Source of the DNA: JBBDLF01 sp040879025
GTDB lineage: Bacteria > Pseudomonadota > Gammaproteobacteria > Pseudomonadales > Pseudohongiellaceae
Direction: 5' to 3'
Assembly (NCBI GenBank): GCA_040879025.1
Contig: JBBDLF010000032.1
Span: 21,152-85,151, forward strand
Length of the DNA stretch: 64,000 nt
The translations under genes were made by a program, and so were the position numbers. Below, in pieces: positions 1-9,030 of the stretch (the stretch's first letter is position 1; every line of letters starts with the position of its first letter). The notes beneath the pieces are model-generated. The model saw only the letters and a program-made list of their open reading frames with translations, had not been told where the DNA came from and did no database searches.

Positions 1-1
1 T

Positions 2-223
2 GTAGAAGAGCGTTGGACCTATGCCAGTCCCAACCACATCAACTACGAAGCAACGATAACGGATCCGGCTACTTTCACCCAACCCTGGCAGATCAGCCTG
101 CCCCTGTATCGTCGAATTGAACCGAATGTGCAACTACTTGAGTTCAAGTGCGCCGAGTTCTCGGAAGAGTATCTGTACGGCGAATTCCGCCGACCGGGCA
201 CCACCCGCGAAGGGGCAAGATAA
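2..223 (+). CDS. C-terminal end of a conserved hypothetical protein (5' truncated by window)
   Basis: The frame is open from base 2 to a TAA at 221-223 and gives 73 residues; the start lies outside the window. The visible part contains NYEATITDP, FTQPWQISLPLYRR and EPNVQLLEFKC. I recall this pattern from the end of a family of uncharacterised secreted proteins in gammaproteobacteria. No catalytic motif is visible in this piece, so no function is assigned. A strong intrinsic terminator follows 30 bases after the stop, which supports this being a genuine gene end. Confidence 0.7.
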   Translation, partial: VEERWTYASPNHINYEATITDPATFTQPWQISLPLYRRIEPNVQLLEFKCAEFSEEYLYGEFRRPGTTREGAR

Positions 224-253
224 GGTAGCCGCCAAACGCAACTGCGGAAGCCC

Positions 254-284
254 AAAGGCCGGAGAAAACCTCCGGCCTTTTTTT
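254..284 (+). terminator. Rho-independent terminator
   Basis: AAAGGCCGGA (254-263) pairs perfectly with TCCGGCCTTT (271-280); an extra G-C pair leaves a 5-base loop, and the T run continues to 284. It closes the partial gene ending at 223. Confidence 0.9.
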
Positions 285-310
285 GCCCGAAGATTCAGGG
301 AAAGATTCAG

Positions 311-473
311 GGACACCCACATCAAGACCCTGGACACCCACCCACTGCGGTCTACGTCTGAAAATTGTGGATGTCCGAATTTGGTTCGAATTTGGTTTTC
401 CCAATTTGGTTTGTGGGTGTCCAAATTTTGTCCAAATTTTGGTGATCCAATTCCGCAATTTCTGGACACCCAA
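311..473. repeat. REP-like cluster, five GGACACCCAC copies in both orientations
   Basis: Forward copies of GGACACCCAC lie at 311-320 and 332-341, with a variant ending CAA at 464-473. Reverse copies (GTGGRTGTCC) lie at 367-376 and 413-422. The inverted pairs 332/367 and 413/464 could fold into hairpins. The same 10-mer flanks the transposase gene 7.4 kb downstream, so this looks like a dispersed array of the same REP-like family. That the transposase acts on it is inference. Confidence 0.75.
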
Positions 474-549
474 CTATTTTCCGGGATCTTACGTCCTAAC
501 AGTTAAGGGGGTAGACTAACCCAACCCAGATTCACGAGGCGTAACCGAC

Positions 550-2202
550 ATGACTGCAACCAGACCGAGTGCAACAGCGGGCATTGCGCGCCGCCACAAA
601 TTCCTGTTTCCAGCAATTCTACAGCTACTGGCATTGATCAACCCGGCACAGGCTCAGGATATAGAGCTCGAGTTGCCGGTTGACCGTGTCACAGTGCATC
701 CACGTAGCGCCGTGGTAACCCGCTCCGGTCAGGTGCAGATACCTGCGGGCGGCAGTACTCTCGTTATAACCAATCTGCCTGCTAATCTGGACCCCGGCAG
801 GTTGCAGTTGACCATCGACGATTCCGCGGTAAGTTTCAGTAACCTGGAACTGCGGGAAGCCCACCAGGGCGATGTAACCAACGAGCGGGAAGACCTACTG
901 CAAGAACAACTCCAATCACTACAGGATACGCGCGGGGAAATAACTGACAGAATAGACACGGCCCAATCTGAGCTAGATCTGCTGGCCTCCCTCACAGATA
1001 ATGGTGGATCGTCCGGAGTGAGACCCACGATAAACGGACCTGAGCTTGAGGAATTGATCACCGTAGTATCGCAGAATGCCTCTGCCGCGCGCGAGCGTAT
1101 CAGGCTGGCGAGAATCGAGCTGCGCGACATTGACCGCCGCATAGCCCAGGTTGAGTTTGAATTGTCACAAGTCGCCACGCGGGAACGAGTGACCAGCCAG
1201 GTGCGCTTGAACCTGCAGACAGAAACCCCGACCAGCACTGCTATAGCACTGTCCTATCCCCGGGAAAATGCATCCTGGAGCTGGCTGTATGAAGGCCGGC
1301 TCGACACCGGAAATCAAGAGTTGAACCTGGTGCGCCAGGCGGCCGTAGCGCAGGGTACCGGGGAAGACTGGACCGACGTGGCCCTTACGCTCACCACCGC
1401 CGATGCGTATCGCAATACCCGGACGCCGGAAATGACCCCACTATTCGTCGACATATTTCAGCCGCGCCCGTTGTCGGGGGAAAGCAGACGAGTCCCCGCC
1501 GGCGCCCGCACATTGACCCTGCAAAGTGACCAGATAGAAGAAGTTGTTGTCACCGGCTCATTTATTGAACAATCCACTCAATACCTGGTTGAATTCGAGA
1601 TCACCGGGCGAGTGAATGTCACCGCCGACCGTCAACAACACATCGTGCCGCTGGACCGAAAACCGTTTAATGTGGATTTGATAGCCCGCACCGTGCCTGC
1701 ACTCGACGAAAACGCCTACATCGAAGCCCGTTTTACCTTCGATGAAACCACACCTATTCAGGATGGTCGCATACAGTTGTATCGCGACGGTGCCTTTATC
1801 GGCGACAGTTATTTGTCCCTCTGGTTACCGGGAGAGGACGTGCGTCTGCCTTTCGGAGTAGATGACCGAATCGAAGTTGAACGGTTTCCCGAAGAACAGC
1901 AATCGCGCTCCGGCGGGTTTTTCAGTGATGGCGTGCAAGAGGACCGGGTGAGAATTGAGGTAACCAGTCGCCACGCCGCGTCGGTACCGGTAGAAGTCAT
2001 CGACCGTGTGCCGGTATCCCGCAACAATGAAATTGACGTGGAAATACCTGGTGATGCTACGGCGGCAACTGAAACAGACGTGGATGGTGAGGCGGGCGTA
2101 CTCATGTGGCGGTTTACTTTGGCGCCTCAGGAAACCGAGGTGATTCGTCACTATGTGCGGATCGAATACCCCAGCGACGAGGAACTATTTTTTGAACGAT
2201 AA
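550..2202 (+). CDS. Secreted DUF4139/DUF4140 (MuiA-like) protein
   Basis: 550 residues. A basic start and hydrophobic stretch (about 15-36) ending NPAQAQ look like a signal peptide, so the protein should be periplasmic or outer-membrane associated. Residues 45-105 fit the DUF4140 N-terminal beta domain (DRVTVHPRSAVVTRSG). Residues 110-215 form a heptad-rich coiled coil, and the rest fits the DUF4139 beta-rich domain of the mucoidy-inhibitor MuiA family. No enzymatic activity is established for the family. Oddity: residues 329-339 (IEEVVVTGSFI) nearly match the plug start of TonB-dependent receptors, including the one at 4275. The start is ATG 550 with GAGG about 10 bases upstream. Confidence 0.85.
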   Translation: MTATRPSATAGIARRHKFLFPAILQLLALINPAQAQDIELELPVDRVTVHPRSAVVTRSGQVQIPAGGSTLVITNLPANLDPGRLQLTIDDSAVSFSNLELREAHQGDVTNEREDLLQEQLQSLQDTRGEITDRIDTAQSELDLLASLTDNGGSSGVRPTINGPELEELITVVSQNASAARERIRLARIELRDIDRRIAQVEFELSQVATRERVTSQVRLNLQTETPTSTAIALSYPRENASWSWLYEGRLDTGNQELNLVRQAAVAQGTGEDWTDVALTLTTADAYRNTRTPEMTPLFVDIFQPRPLSGESRRVPAGARTLTLQSDQIEEVVVTGSFIEQSTQYLVEFEITGRVNVTADRQQHIVPLDRKPFNVDLIARTVPALDENAYIEARFTFDETTPIQDGRIQLYRDGAFIGDSYLSLWLPGEDVRLPFGVDDRIEVERFPEEQQSRSGGFFSDGVQEDRVRIEVTSRHAASVPVEVIDRVPVSRNNEIDVEIPGDATAATETDVDGEAGVLMWRFTLAPQETEVIRHYVRIEYPSDEELFFER

Positions 2203-2224
2203 GTCAGAGCCCCCTCTGCTTATC
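2198..2224. terminator. Hairpin shared by two convergent genes
   Basis: GATAAGTCAGAG (2198-2209) pairs with CTCTGCTTATC (2214-2224) with one bulged T and a CCCC loop. It overlaps both stop codons (TAA 2200-2202 and the minus-strand TAA at 2220-2222). There is no long U tract, so termination strength is uncertain. Confidence 0.5.
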
Positions 2225-2576
2225 CGCCGGTTTCATTGAGCCAGTCCTGACCCTCGGTCTCGCTGAGAACAATTCTGATCAAATTATGATTCTGATGTTC
2301 CCTGGCGAGTTCAATCCACCGCTGACCATGCACTGTCGGATCAGGCAGAACAATGGCCGTTCGTACCCCGTAGTTGATCAATTTCTGAAACAGCTCACCG
2401 GCGAGGCCGCTGCGCAATTCAAAAAACTCGGGACCCAGACAGGATTCGGCGAGCAGTAATCCTCCGGCTTGTAATCCCACACTCAGAGCATGGCCGATAT
2501 CTTCGGCAGAATCAACGCGGGGATATAAATCCCCAAGCGACGGTTTGCTCTTTGATGACTCTGATTCCAGCGACAT
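2220..2576 (-). CDS. DUF4180-family protein
   Basis: 118 residues with no signal peptide or membrane segment, so probably cytoplasmic. The segment FFELRSGLAGELFQKLINYG, followed by RTAIVLPD and RWIELAREH, matches my recollection of the DUF4180 pattern (a Glu-Leu-x-x-Gly-Leu-Ala-Gly-Glu helix, then a Rossmann-like strand). The biochemical role of DUF4180 is not known to me. The start at 2576 is preceded by GAGGG with 9-base spacing. It follows the sigma factor gene on the same strand after about 140 bases and converges with the MuiA-like gene. Confidence 0.7.
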   Translation of the reverse strand: MSLESESSKSKPSLGDLYPRVDSAEDIGHALSVGLQAGGLLLAESCLGPEFFELRSGLAGELFQKLINYGVRTAIVLPDPTVHGQRWIELAREHQNHNLIRIVLSETEGQDWLNETGG

Positions 2577-2713
2577 TGCTTAATACCCTCGTTGGCGCGT
2601 CAACCTTCGCACAAAGCGATTCCGGCTTCAAATCATACTCCTTTTCATTAGCCTGTGTAGGCGCATTTGACATATGATATGAAGCTCCCGGCTCACATCT
2701 CCGCCCCGCCTGG

Positions 2714-3967
2714 TCATAATCTCCCCAGACGCTTGCGTAGAAATGCTCGCTCTGGCTCCTGCCGTGCCAGTTCCAGCGCCCGCCGGTACGACTCCCGCGC
2801 CGGTTCCGTGTTTCCCAGCCTGCGACACAGATCGGCCCGGGCGGCGTGGACCAGATAGTAATTTTTCAGCTCGCCCGCTTGCAACAGCTCATCAACCAAT
2901 TGGAGCCCTGCGGCGGCTCCTTCGACCATGGCCACGGCAACGGCTCGGTTGAGTTCCACTACCGGTGAGGGTGCCAGCTGCACTAACAGATCATACAGAG
3001 TCAAGATGCGTTTCCAGTCAGTGGCTTGCGCCGTCTCAGCGCCCGCATGAACCGCAGCAATCGCCGCTTGCAGCGTATAAGTCCCCATTTGCCCGGTTTG
3101 CGTCACCTGTTCCAGCAGGGCCTTACCTTCATCGATCTGTTCCCTGTTCCACAAGGACCTGTCCTGTTCGTCAAGCAACACAATATCACCTTCCGCCGTG
3201 CATCTTGCCTCGCGTCGCGATTCCTGCAACAACATGAGCGCCAGCAGGCTCATCACTTCCGGGTTTGGTAACAAGTCAAGCAACTGTCTCGCCAGGCGAA
3301 TCGCTTCGGCGGACAGCTCCGACCGGGTCAATTGCGGTCCACTCGACGCGTTGTAGCCTTCGTTGAACACAAGGTAAATGACGGCCAGCACGGCATCGAG
3401 ACGTGCGTGTAAATCCTCCGGCGCGGGCACTTCATAGGGAATTCGGGCCGCCTTGATTTTTGCCTTGCCCCTCACCAGGCGTTGCGCCAGCGTTGCCGGA
3501 GCCAACAGGAAAGCACCGGCGACTTCCTCGGTGGTGAGCCCGCAGACTTCACGCAAGGTAAGTGCCACGCGGGTGGCGGCATTCAAAGCCGGATGGCAAC
3601 AGGTAAAAATCAGTCGAAGCTGGTCGTCAGAAATTTGTTGGGTGTCCTCAATTGCCTCCTCCACTCCGGGTTCGCGCGCTTCCATTGTTCCGGCAAGTTT
3701 AGTTTCCGCCAGGTCCTTAAACCGGGACTGTCGCCGCATCCTGTCGATTCCCTTGAAACGTGCGGTGGACACCAGCCACGCACGGGGACTGTCGGGAATT
3801 CCTTCAATCGGCCAACGCTGCAGGGCAACGATGAAAGCCTCCTGCAGCACGTCTTCGGCAAGATCAAAATCACCCAGTAGCCGGACCAACGTAGCGAAAA
3901 TACGACGTGATTCACGTTGGTAAATAGCTTCAATCTGATCGCGCAAAATTATCTCCTTGGATGACAT
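2714..3967 (-). CDS. ECF-type RNA polymerase sigma factor with C-terminal DUF6596/TPR-like extension
   Basis: 417 residues. Residues 1-90 carry sigma region 2 (DFDLAEDVLQEAFIVALQRWP, then PRAWLVSTARFKGIDRMRR). Residues 110-180 carry region 4 (LRLIFTCCHPAL, LREVCGLTTEEVAGAFL, TLAQRLVRGK). The long helical remainder, with FNEGYNAS and repeats of the form LELNRAVAVAMVEG, is the extension typical of the ECF42 group. That group is usually encoded beside a DGPF/YCII-domain protein and often lacks an anti-sigma factor. I see neither partner nearby, only a DUF4180 gene downstream. The start is ATG 3967 with GAGG upstream. Confidence 0.88.
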   Translation of the reverse strand: MSSKEIILRDQIEAIYQRESRRIFATLVRLLGDFDLAEDVLQEAFIVALQRWPIEGIPDSPRAWLVSTARFKGIDRMRRQSRFKDLAETKLAGTMEAREPGVEEAIEDTQQISDDQLRLIFTCCHPALNAATRVALTLREVCGLTTEEVAGAFLLAPATLAQRLVRGKAKIKAARIPYEVPAPEDLHARLDAVLAVIYLVFNEGYNASSGPQLTRSELSAEAIRLARQLLDLLPNPEVMSLLALMLLQESRREARCTAEGDIVLLDEQDRSLWNREQIDEGKALLEQVTQTGQMGTYTLQAAIAAVHAGAETAQATDWKRILTLYDLLVQLAPSPVVELNRAVAVAMVEGAAAGLQLVDELLQAGELKNYYLVHAARADLCRRLGNTEPARESYRRALELARQEPERAFLRKRLGRL

Positions 3968-4274
3968 TGGACCCGGACCTCAAAAAACCGGCCTGGTCTC
4001 GGTCTTTTCCGTAAAAACCCACACTTGGAAATCAGTGATTTTTCGAATGTGCTTAGGGTCAAATACGGCGGAATAGCCATTGCCTAAAAACGGATACGCC
4101 GGTATTGCCATTGCACCCCCGCAAATCCTTGCATATACTTGCAATGCCCAACCGATTGTGCTGCAGGTTTTCGCCCACAAATCGAAGCTTGCAGCCCCGG
4201 GACAGGCAGAAAACTCAAATGCAATAAATTATTGAATCCAATACTACTATCAATCAGAAAAGGGGGGAGGTTCA
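3968..4274. promoter_or_regulatory. Divergent intergenic region between the sigma factor and TonB receptor genes
   Basis: This 307-base region must contain promoters for both the minus-strand sigma factor and the plus-strand receptor. The receptor has a very strong ribosome binding site (GGGGGGAGG at 4262-4270) placed 4 bases before the ATG. No perfect -35/-10 pair, riboswitch or clear operator dyad was recognised. Confidence 0.5.
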
Positions 4275-7200
4275 ATGCGCATACCTAGTCAACGTCGTGC
4301 AATTGTCTCCGCAGTATTTTTAGCCAGTCTTTCCTTACCCGTTGCTGCTCAGCAACAAGATGATGAATCCGATATCGAAGAAGTTGTCGTAACGGGTTCG
4401 TATATCCGGGGCACACCGCTCGATGCCCCTTCACCGGTTCAGGTCGTTGACCGGGCCAGCATAGAAGCACAAGGTGCCGCAATTATATGGGATGTAATCA
4501 AAAACCTGGAAGTGAATTCCGGTTCCATAACCAACCCTGGATCCGGCGACAACAGTCAGGTTGAGGGTACAGCCAACGTCAACCTGCGTAATCTGGGTGA
4601 AAATTCCACGCTCACGCTGATCAACGGTAGGCGCATGGTACCCGCCGCACTCAACACCCGAAGCGGCGGCGAATTCGTCGACCTTAACTCCATTCCTCTC
4701 GTGATGACAGAGCGCATCGAAGTACTCACCGACGGCGGCTCCGCACTCTATGGTGCCGACGCAGTGGCTGGCGTGGTCAACGTGATCATGAGGACTGAAT
4801 TCGAAGGTCTGGAAATCTACGGCGATGTCCAGGGAATCGAAGCAGCCGGTGACCTGTTTGACATGACCGCCAGCGGTATTTGGGGCTGGACCAGCGACGA
4901 TCAGGCGACTCACTTTGTCTTGTCGGCCGAGCGATTCGAGCGTGATCCGGTGAATGTCCGGCATGGAAACTACTTTGACGAAAACTCCGAGTTTTTCGGC
5001 ACGGTTTCCAGTGCTGGTGTGCCACTCGCATCCGCAGCATTCGGAGCCCAGGTTAATCCCGCCTATATCAACCAGGAAATTACCGATCAAAATATCGCCG
5101 AGGGGGGTGATGCTGATCCGGTTTACTGGGATCCATTATGTTACACACAGACCGACGTTGACGGTAACCCGTTCTTTACCGGCAGCCGCCGACAGGACAG
5201 GGGCGAACGCAGCGGTGTTTGCCGTGAGGACAATTCCGAGTGGAACTATATTTCTCAGGAAGCCACGCGTGACAGCTTCGCCGGCGCGTTTAACCACGCG
5301 TTCGATAATGGCGTAAACTTTTCGTCATTCTTCCAGTGGTCAGACTCCACAACGATCCGGGCAGACGACGGTTACAACCAGTCCCGAGGACCTACGGTGT
5401 TTCTGGCACAGCCCGGCGCCTATGTTCGCAATCCAGAATTTGGCGGCAACGCAATCGGCCAGACGTTGGAACTGGGGTTCTTCGCTCCTGAGGTCGGCCT
5501 GACCCGGCCCACGGCCGCTGACATTCCCAATGCACCAGTTTCTCTCGCCAACGGCGGACTCAATGTAGCCAGTTATCAAGGCGTGCACGACGGTTCCCCG
5601 AGAACAGGAGCGGACGACAATGAGACTCACACCGAGACTGTCGCCGTGCAGTTGGGATTTGATGGTGAGTTCTTTGTCGGGGACCGGCAGATGAACTGGG
5701 ATGTGGGCTATTCCTGGGGCGGTTCCAGCCTGGAACAAACCTACAACGCGATCAATCGTGATCGGGCGGAACTGGCGGCCAATGGCCTTGGCGGCCCCGA
5801 CTGCACTCCCAATGGAGTGGCTGATTTTGACTTCGGACACCAGCCAGGACCATTTGGCGGAGCCGTGCCCCAGGCTTGGGATTACTATTATACCGGCCTG
5901 ACCCAGACATTTTTCCCCGGATTCGTATTCACTACCCGGGAAAATCTGTCCTATGCACTGACCAGTAACAACCAGGGCCAGGGCGGTTGCCAGTTTTACA
6001 ATCCCTATTTGACACGGTTTACCGATCCTGATCTGGCCAACACCGATGAGTTGATGGACTGGATGAATGAAACCATCAACGTACGCGACAAACGCAACAA
6101 GCTTGCTGTGTTTGATGCGGTCGTCTCTGGTGAGATGTTTGAGATGCGCGGTGGTACCGCCCAGTTCGCGGCGGGCGCCCAGTATCGCGAGCGCAATGCG
6201 AAATCCCGCGCATCCTTGCTTAACATTCCTGGATTGCAGGACCGTATTCTCAGCTACGATGAGAACGGCGTCCCGAACGACTTTCACTATGTGAGCAACA
6301 ACTTTGACTGCTCCCTGTGTGCGTTCAACTATGATCACGACCGTACTACAAAGGCCGTATTCACGGAATTTTCACTGCCCTTCTGGGACAATGTGGAGAG
6401 TCAGATAGCCTTGCGCTATGAAGACTACGGCGGACAGATCGGTAGCGAAGTGTCGCCAAAAGTGGCGCTCAGCTGGCGACCGATCGATACCTTGTTGCTA
6501 AGAGCTTCCTGGTCGCAGTCTTTCCGGGCGCCTAACATCGCAATTGTGGAAGAAGGTCTGGAATCCTCATCCGTTACGTTCCGGGATCCGTTCCAGAACC
6601 AGGCGGTACGCGCGGGTGTTCTGCCCCCCACAAATGAGAACGCCGAACCGGAAACCACCTATACACTGGGTGGTCCAGCGCCTAATGTCGGCAATGAATA
6701 TGCGGACACTTACAGCACAGGCTTTATCTGGACGCCGGGTGAACGTCTGGACGGTTTGACTATCGGTGCGGATTTCTGGCGCTTCGATGTGGAAGACCGG
6801 GTACTGCCGCAGCCGGCAATTTCGGCGTTGCAGCCAGAAATAGATGCTTTCCTGGCTGCGCGGGAGAACAAGGACAGCTACGTGTTGAACGAAACTATTA
6901 CCGGTTCTGCGGACGTCCCGTACACATCCTGTGATCCCGATGCTCTGGCCGCGCAGTATGGCCAGATGTCGGAAGAACGCATCGCCTGTGTTGTGGACCC
7001 ACGTACTTATACGGTTCCCGGTATTCAGCGCGCGATCAACAGCCCCACGGCCGGTTTGATTACGCTGACGCTCGGCGCGGTAAATGCCGGCATCATCGAA
7101 GCCGACGGTGTCGACATGCGGGTGGGGTATAACTGGGAGAACGACTGGGGCCGCTGGAACGTTGGTCTGGACTATACCCACGTTAACCAGTACAAGCTGA

Positions 7201-7655
7201 TTGATGTGCCCGGACTGGAACTGGGACTGCTGGAAACCGGCAAGTTTGACGCCGCCGGCACCACTGGTGACGGCAACCTGGTACGTTCACTGCCTGACAA
7301 CAAGGGTCATATAACCTTCAACTGGGCAAGGAACGATCACGGTGTCACGGTGATCAACCGTCACATCGGTTCCTATCAGGACCTGTCGTATGACAACGTC
7401 TACCAGAATGGTAACGACCTGGTGCGATCGCTGGTACGCAAAAAAATTGACAGCTATCAAACCTGGGACTTCCAGTACCGTTACACGCATACATGGGATA
7501 ACCAGAATCTGGGCACCACGATGTTCAGCCTCGGCGTTCTGGATGTGTTCAACGAGGACCTGCCTTATCGTGAGGCCAGTTCCCTCAACTTCGACTCTTC
7601 TGTATTTGATGGTCGCGGTCGCCGCATCTACGGCCGTGTATTAATGCAGTTCTAG
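4275..7655 (+). CDS. TonB-dependent outer membrane receptor
   Basis: 1126 residues. The signal peptide ends LPVAAQ (about 26). Residues 34-44 (IEEVVVTGSYI) are the usual plug entry. The plug covers about 50-175, with NLGENSTLTLINGRRM and SALYGADAVAGVVNVIMR. The remainder is the 22-strand barrel, ending in YGRVLMQF with the terminal Phe needed for BAM-dependent insertion. Several Cys pairs occur in loops (for example CSLCAF). The barrel is large, similar to receptors for oligomeric substrates, but neither sequence nor neighbours identify the ligand. The gene stands alone, closed by a terminator at 7671, and may be regulated from the shared region with the sigma factor. Confidence 0.93.
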   Translation: MRIPSQRRAIVSAVFLASLSLPVAAQQQDDESDIEEVVVTGSYIRGTPLDAPSPVQVVDRASIEAQGAAIIWDVIKNLEVNSGSITNPGSGDNSQVEGTANVNLRNLGENSTLTLINGRRMVPAALNTRSGGEFVDLNSIPLVMTERIEVLTDGGSALYGADAVAGVVNVIMRTEFEGLEIYGDVQGIEAAGDLFDMTASGIWGWTSDDQATHFVLSAERFERDPVNVRHGNYFDENSEFFGTVSSAGVPLASAAFGAQVNPAYINQEITDQNIAEGGDADPVYWDPLCYTQTDVDGNPFFTGSRRQDRGERSGVCREDNSEWNYISQEATRDSFAGAFNHAFDNGVNFSSFFQWSDSTTIRADDGYNQSRGPTVFLAQPGAYVRNPEFGGNAIGQTLELGFFAPEVGLTRPTAADIPNAPVSLANGGLNVASYQGVHDGSPRTGADDNETHTETVAVQLGFDGEFFVGDRQMNWDVGYSWGGSSLEQTYNAINRDRAELAANGLGGPDCTPNGVADFDFGHQPGPFGGAVPQAWDYYYTGLTQTFFPGFVFTTRENLSYALTSNNQGQGGCQFYNPYLTRFTDPDLANTDELMDWMNETINVRDKRNKLAVFDAVVSGEMFEMRGGTAQFAAGAQYRERNAKSRASLLNIPGLQDRILSYDENGVPNDFHYVSNNFDCSLCAFNYDHDRTTKAVFTEFSLPFWDNVESQIALRYEDYGGQIGSEVSPKVALSWRPIDTLLLRASWSQSFRAPNIAIVEEGLESSSVTFRDPFQNQAVRAGVLPPTNENAEPETTYTLGGPAPNVGNEYADTYSTGFIWTPGERLDGLTIGADFWRFDVEDRVLPQPAISALQPEIDAFLAARENKDSYVLNETITGSADVPYTSCDPDALAAQYGQMSEERIACVVDPRTYTVPGIQRAINSPTAGLITLTLGAVNAGIIEADGVDMRVGYNWENDWGRWNVGLDYTHVNQYKLIDVPGLELGLLETGKFDAAGTTGDGNLVRSLPDNKGHITFNWARNDHGVTVINRHIGSYQDLSYDNVYQNGNDLVRSLVRKKIDSYQTWDFQYRYTHTWDNQNLGTTMFSLGVLDVFNEDLPYREASSLNFDSSVFDGRGRRIYGRVLMQF

Positions 7656-7670
7656 TCCGAAGCAAGCGAA

Positions 7671-7702
7671 AGCGGCGGTGCCCAGGCACCGCCGCTTCTT
7701 TT
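7671..7702 (+). terminator. Rho-independent terminator of the TonB receptor gene
   Basis: AGCGGCGGTGC (7671-7681) pairs perfectly with GCACCGCCGCT (7686-7696) around a 4-base loop, followed by TCTTTT. It lies 16 bases after the receptor stop codon. Confidence 0.92.
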
Positions 7703-7712
7703 ACCCAACCCT

Positions 7713-7810
7713 GGACACCCACACCTTTTCCACCTGCCCTGCTCTCACCCGGGACACCCACACCTTTCGGCCAATGGCTCGACGTGTACTAGTAAAGTCT
7801 GGACACCCAC
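7713..7810 (+). repeat. REP-like repeats upstream of the transposase, three direct copies
   Basis: GGACACCCAC occurs at 7713-7722, 7752-7761 and 7801-7810, all in the same orientation. The first two share 16 identical bases (GGACACCCACACCTTT). Left flanks read CCCT, CCCG and GTCT. The array begins immediately after the receptor terminator and ends about 85 bases before the transposase ATG, so it occupies the leader region of that gene. Confidence 0.85.
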
Positions 7811-7894
7811 ATTAAGTTTTTTACAAACTTGATTGTTACAGTTTCCCAATCTATAAATATATTAAACCCGTGCTTCAAATATGTGACATATTGC

Positions 7895-8902
7895 ATGCCG
7901 CAGCCCCGTTACCGACTTATCGATACGCAAGTTACGCCATACTATCATTGTATTTCGCGCTGCGTTCGCCGCGCATTTCTTTGCGGAAAAGATCAACTAA
8001 CGGGAAAAGATTTCAATCACAGGCGAAAATGGATTTTAGATCGCATCAAACTGCTATCGTCGATATTCTCCATTGAGGTATGCGCGTACGCAATTATGTC
8101 GAACCATTTCCACCTGGTACTATGTTTGGACAAAACCACGGCCGATAATTGGACAACTGATGAAGTAATCGAACGATGGGTAAAGTTATTCAAAGCCGAT
8201 TCTCTTACCAATCGCTATCTTGCAGGCGAACCTTTGAATTCTTTCGAACATGCCACTCTGATTCACTCTGTAGAGCTATGGCGCCAACGCCTCAACGACC
8301 TTAGCTGGTATATGCGTTGTTTGAATGAACGTATAGCCAGGATGGCAAACTTCGAAGACAAGTGCAGCGGAAGGTTTTGGGAAGGTCGGTTTAAAAGCCA
8401 GGCACTACTGGATGAAGCAGCGGTGATTTCGTGCATGGCCTACGTAGACTTAAACCCCATTCGAGCGAATCTTTGCTCTTCACTTGAGAGCTCGGAATTT
8501 ACTTCTATACAGGAACGGTTACAAAATATTCGAGGAAAAAGCAGGCTGGTAAATGCCATCAATTCTGGACACAGAGAGCGCGACTGGCTTAAGCCACTTT
8601 GCAAAGAGGGACATCTAGCGACGGGTTCGGTTATTCCAATTGCGGACTCAAGCTATTTCGCGCTCGTCGATTGGACCGGTAGAACTGTACAATCGAATGG
8701 AAAAGGTCGTATTCCAGATCACATAACGCCAGTACTGGCGAAGCTGGGAATTAATGAAGAAAATTGGACCGACGGTGTGCGACATTTTGGTAGCCGCTTT
8801 AAGCGGGTGATCGGCCACACTAAATTGATTAAGCGATTCGCTCTCCGCCAGAACCAGAATTGGATAGTTGGTTTGGCAGCCAGTGGGATTTTTTACCTGT
8901 AA
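7895..8902 (+). CDS. REP-associated tyrosine transposase (RAYT, Y1/IS200-like)
   Basis: 335 residues from the ATG at 7895, where the conserved start MPQPRYRL begins; the upstream open frame is not conserved-looking and runs into the repeat region. The HUH motif is NHFHLVL (His-Phe-His) near residue 70. A later segment reads MAYVDLNPIRANL, whose Tyr is a candidate for the nucleophile, though I cannot be certain without an alignment. The family makes and joins single-strand breaks at REP hairpins. It lacks a cargo gene and is flanked by repeats instead of IS200 ends, as expected for a domesticated RAYT. By eye it is AT-richer than its neighbours, consistent with separate ancestry. No strong Shine-Dalgarno is visible. 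Confidence 0.88.
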   Translation: MPQPRYRLIDTQVTPYYHCISRCVRRAFLCGKDQLTGKDFNHRRKWILDRIKLLSSIFSIEVCAYAIMSNHFHLVLCLDKTTADNWTTDEVIERWVKLFKADSLTNRYLAGEPLNSFEHATLIHSVELWRQRLNDLSWYMRCLNERIARMANFEDKCSGRFWEGRFKSQALLDEAAVISCMAYVDLNPIRANLCSSLESSEFTSIQERLQNIRGKSRLVNAINSGHRERDWLKPLCKEGHLATGSVIPIADSSYFALVDWTGRTVQSNGKGRIPDHITPVLAKLGINEENWTDGVRHFGSRFKRVIGHTKLIKRFALRQNQNWIVGLAASGIFYL

Positions 8903-9030
8903 CGACACTCCCAGGTCTGCTGATGACATATCCTTTGAAAGCACCCTCTTCACTCAACTAGCTCTCCAGTTCCGAAGATCTCTTCTGACACGTATCAGTT
9001 CAGTTATATTCGCGCGACTTTTCTGACTCC

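Larger units (their letters stand above)
224..549. other. Intergenic region with terminator, GGACACCCAC repeats and RBS for the next gene
   Basis: These 326 bases hold the terminator at 254-284, five copies or near copies of GGACACCCAC between 311 and 473, and AT-rich internal repeats of the type AATTTGGTT and CCAAATTTTG (about 377-442). A GAGG about 10 bases before the ATG at 550 is the likely ribosome binding site. I see no convincing protein-coding frame here and no clear sigma-70 promoter. Confidence 0.6.

Noticed and set aside
7829..7894. Upstream extension of the transposase (22 codons)
   Set aside because: It is AT-rich leader sequence next to the repeats; family similarity starts exactly at MPQPRYRL (ATG 7895).
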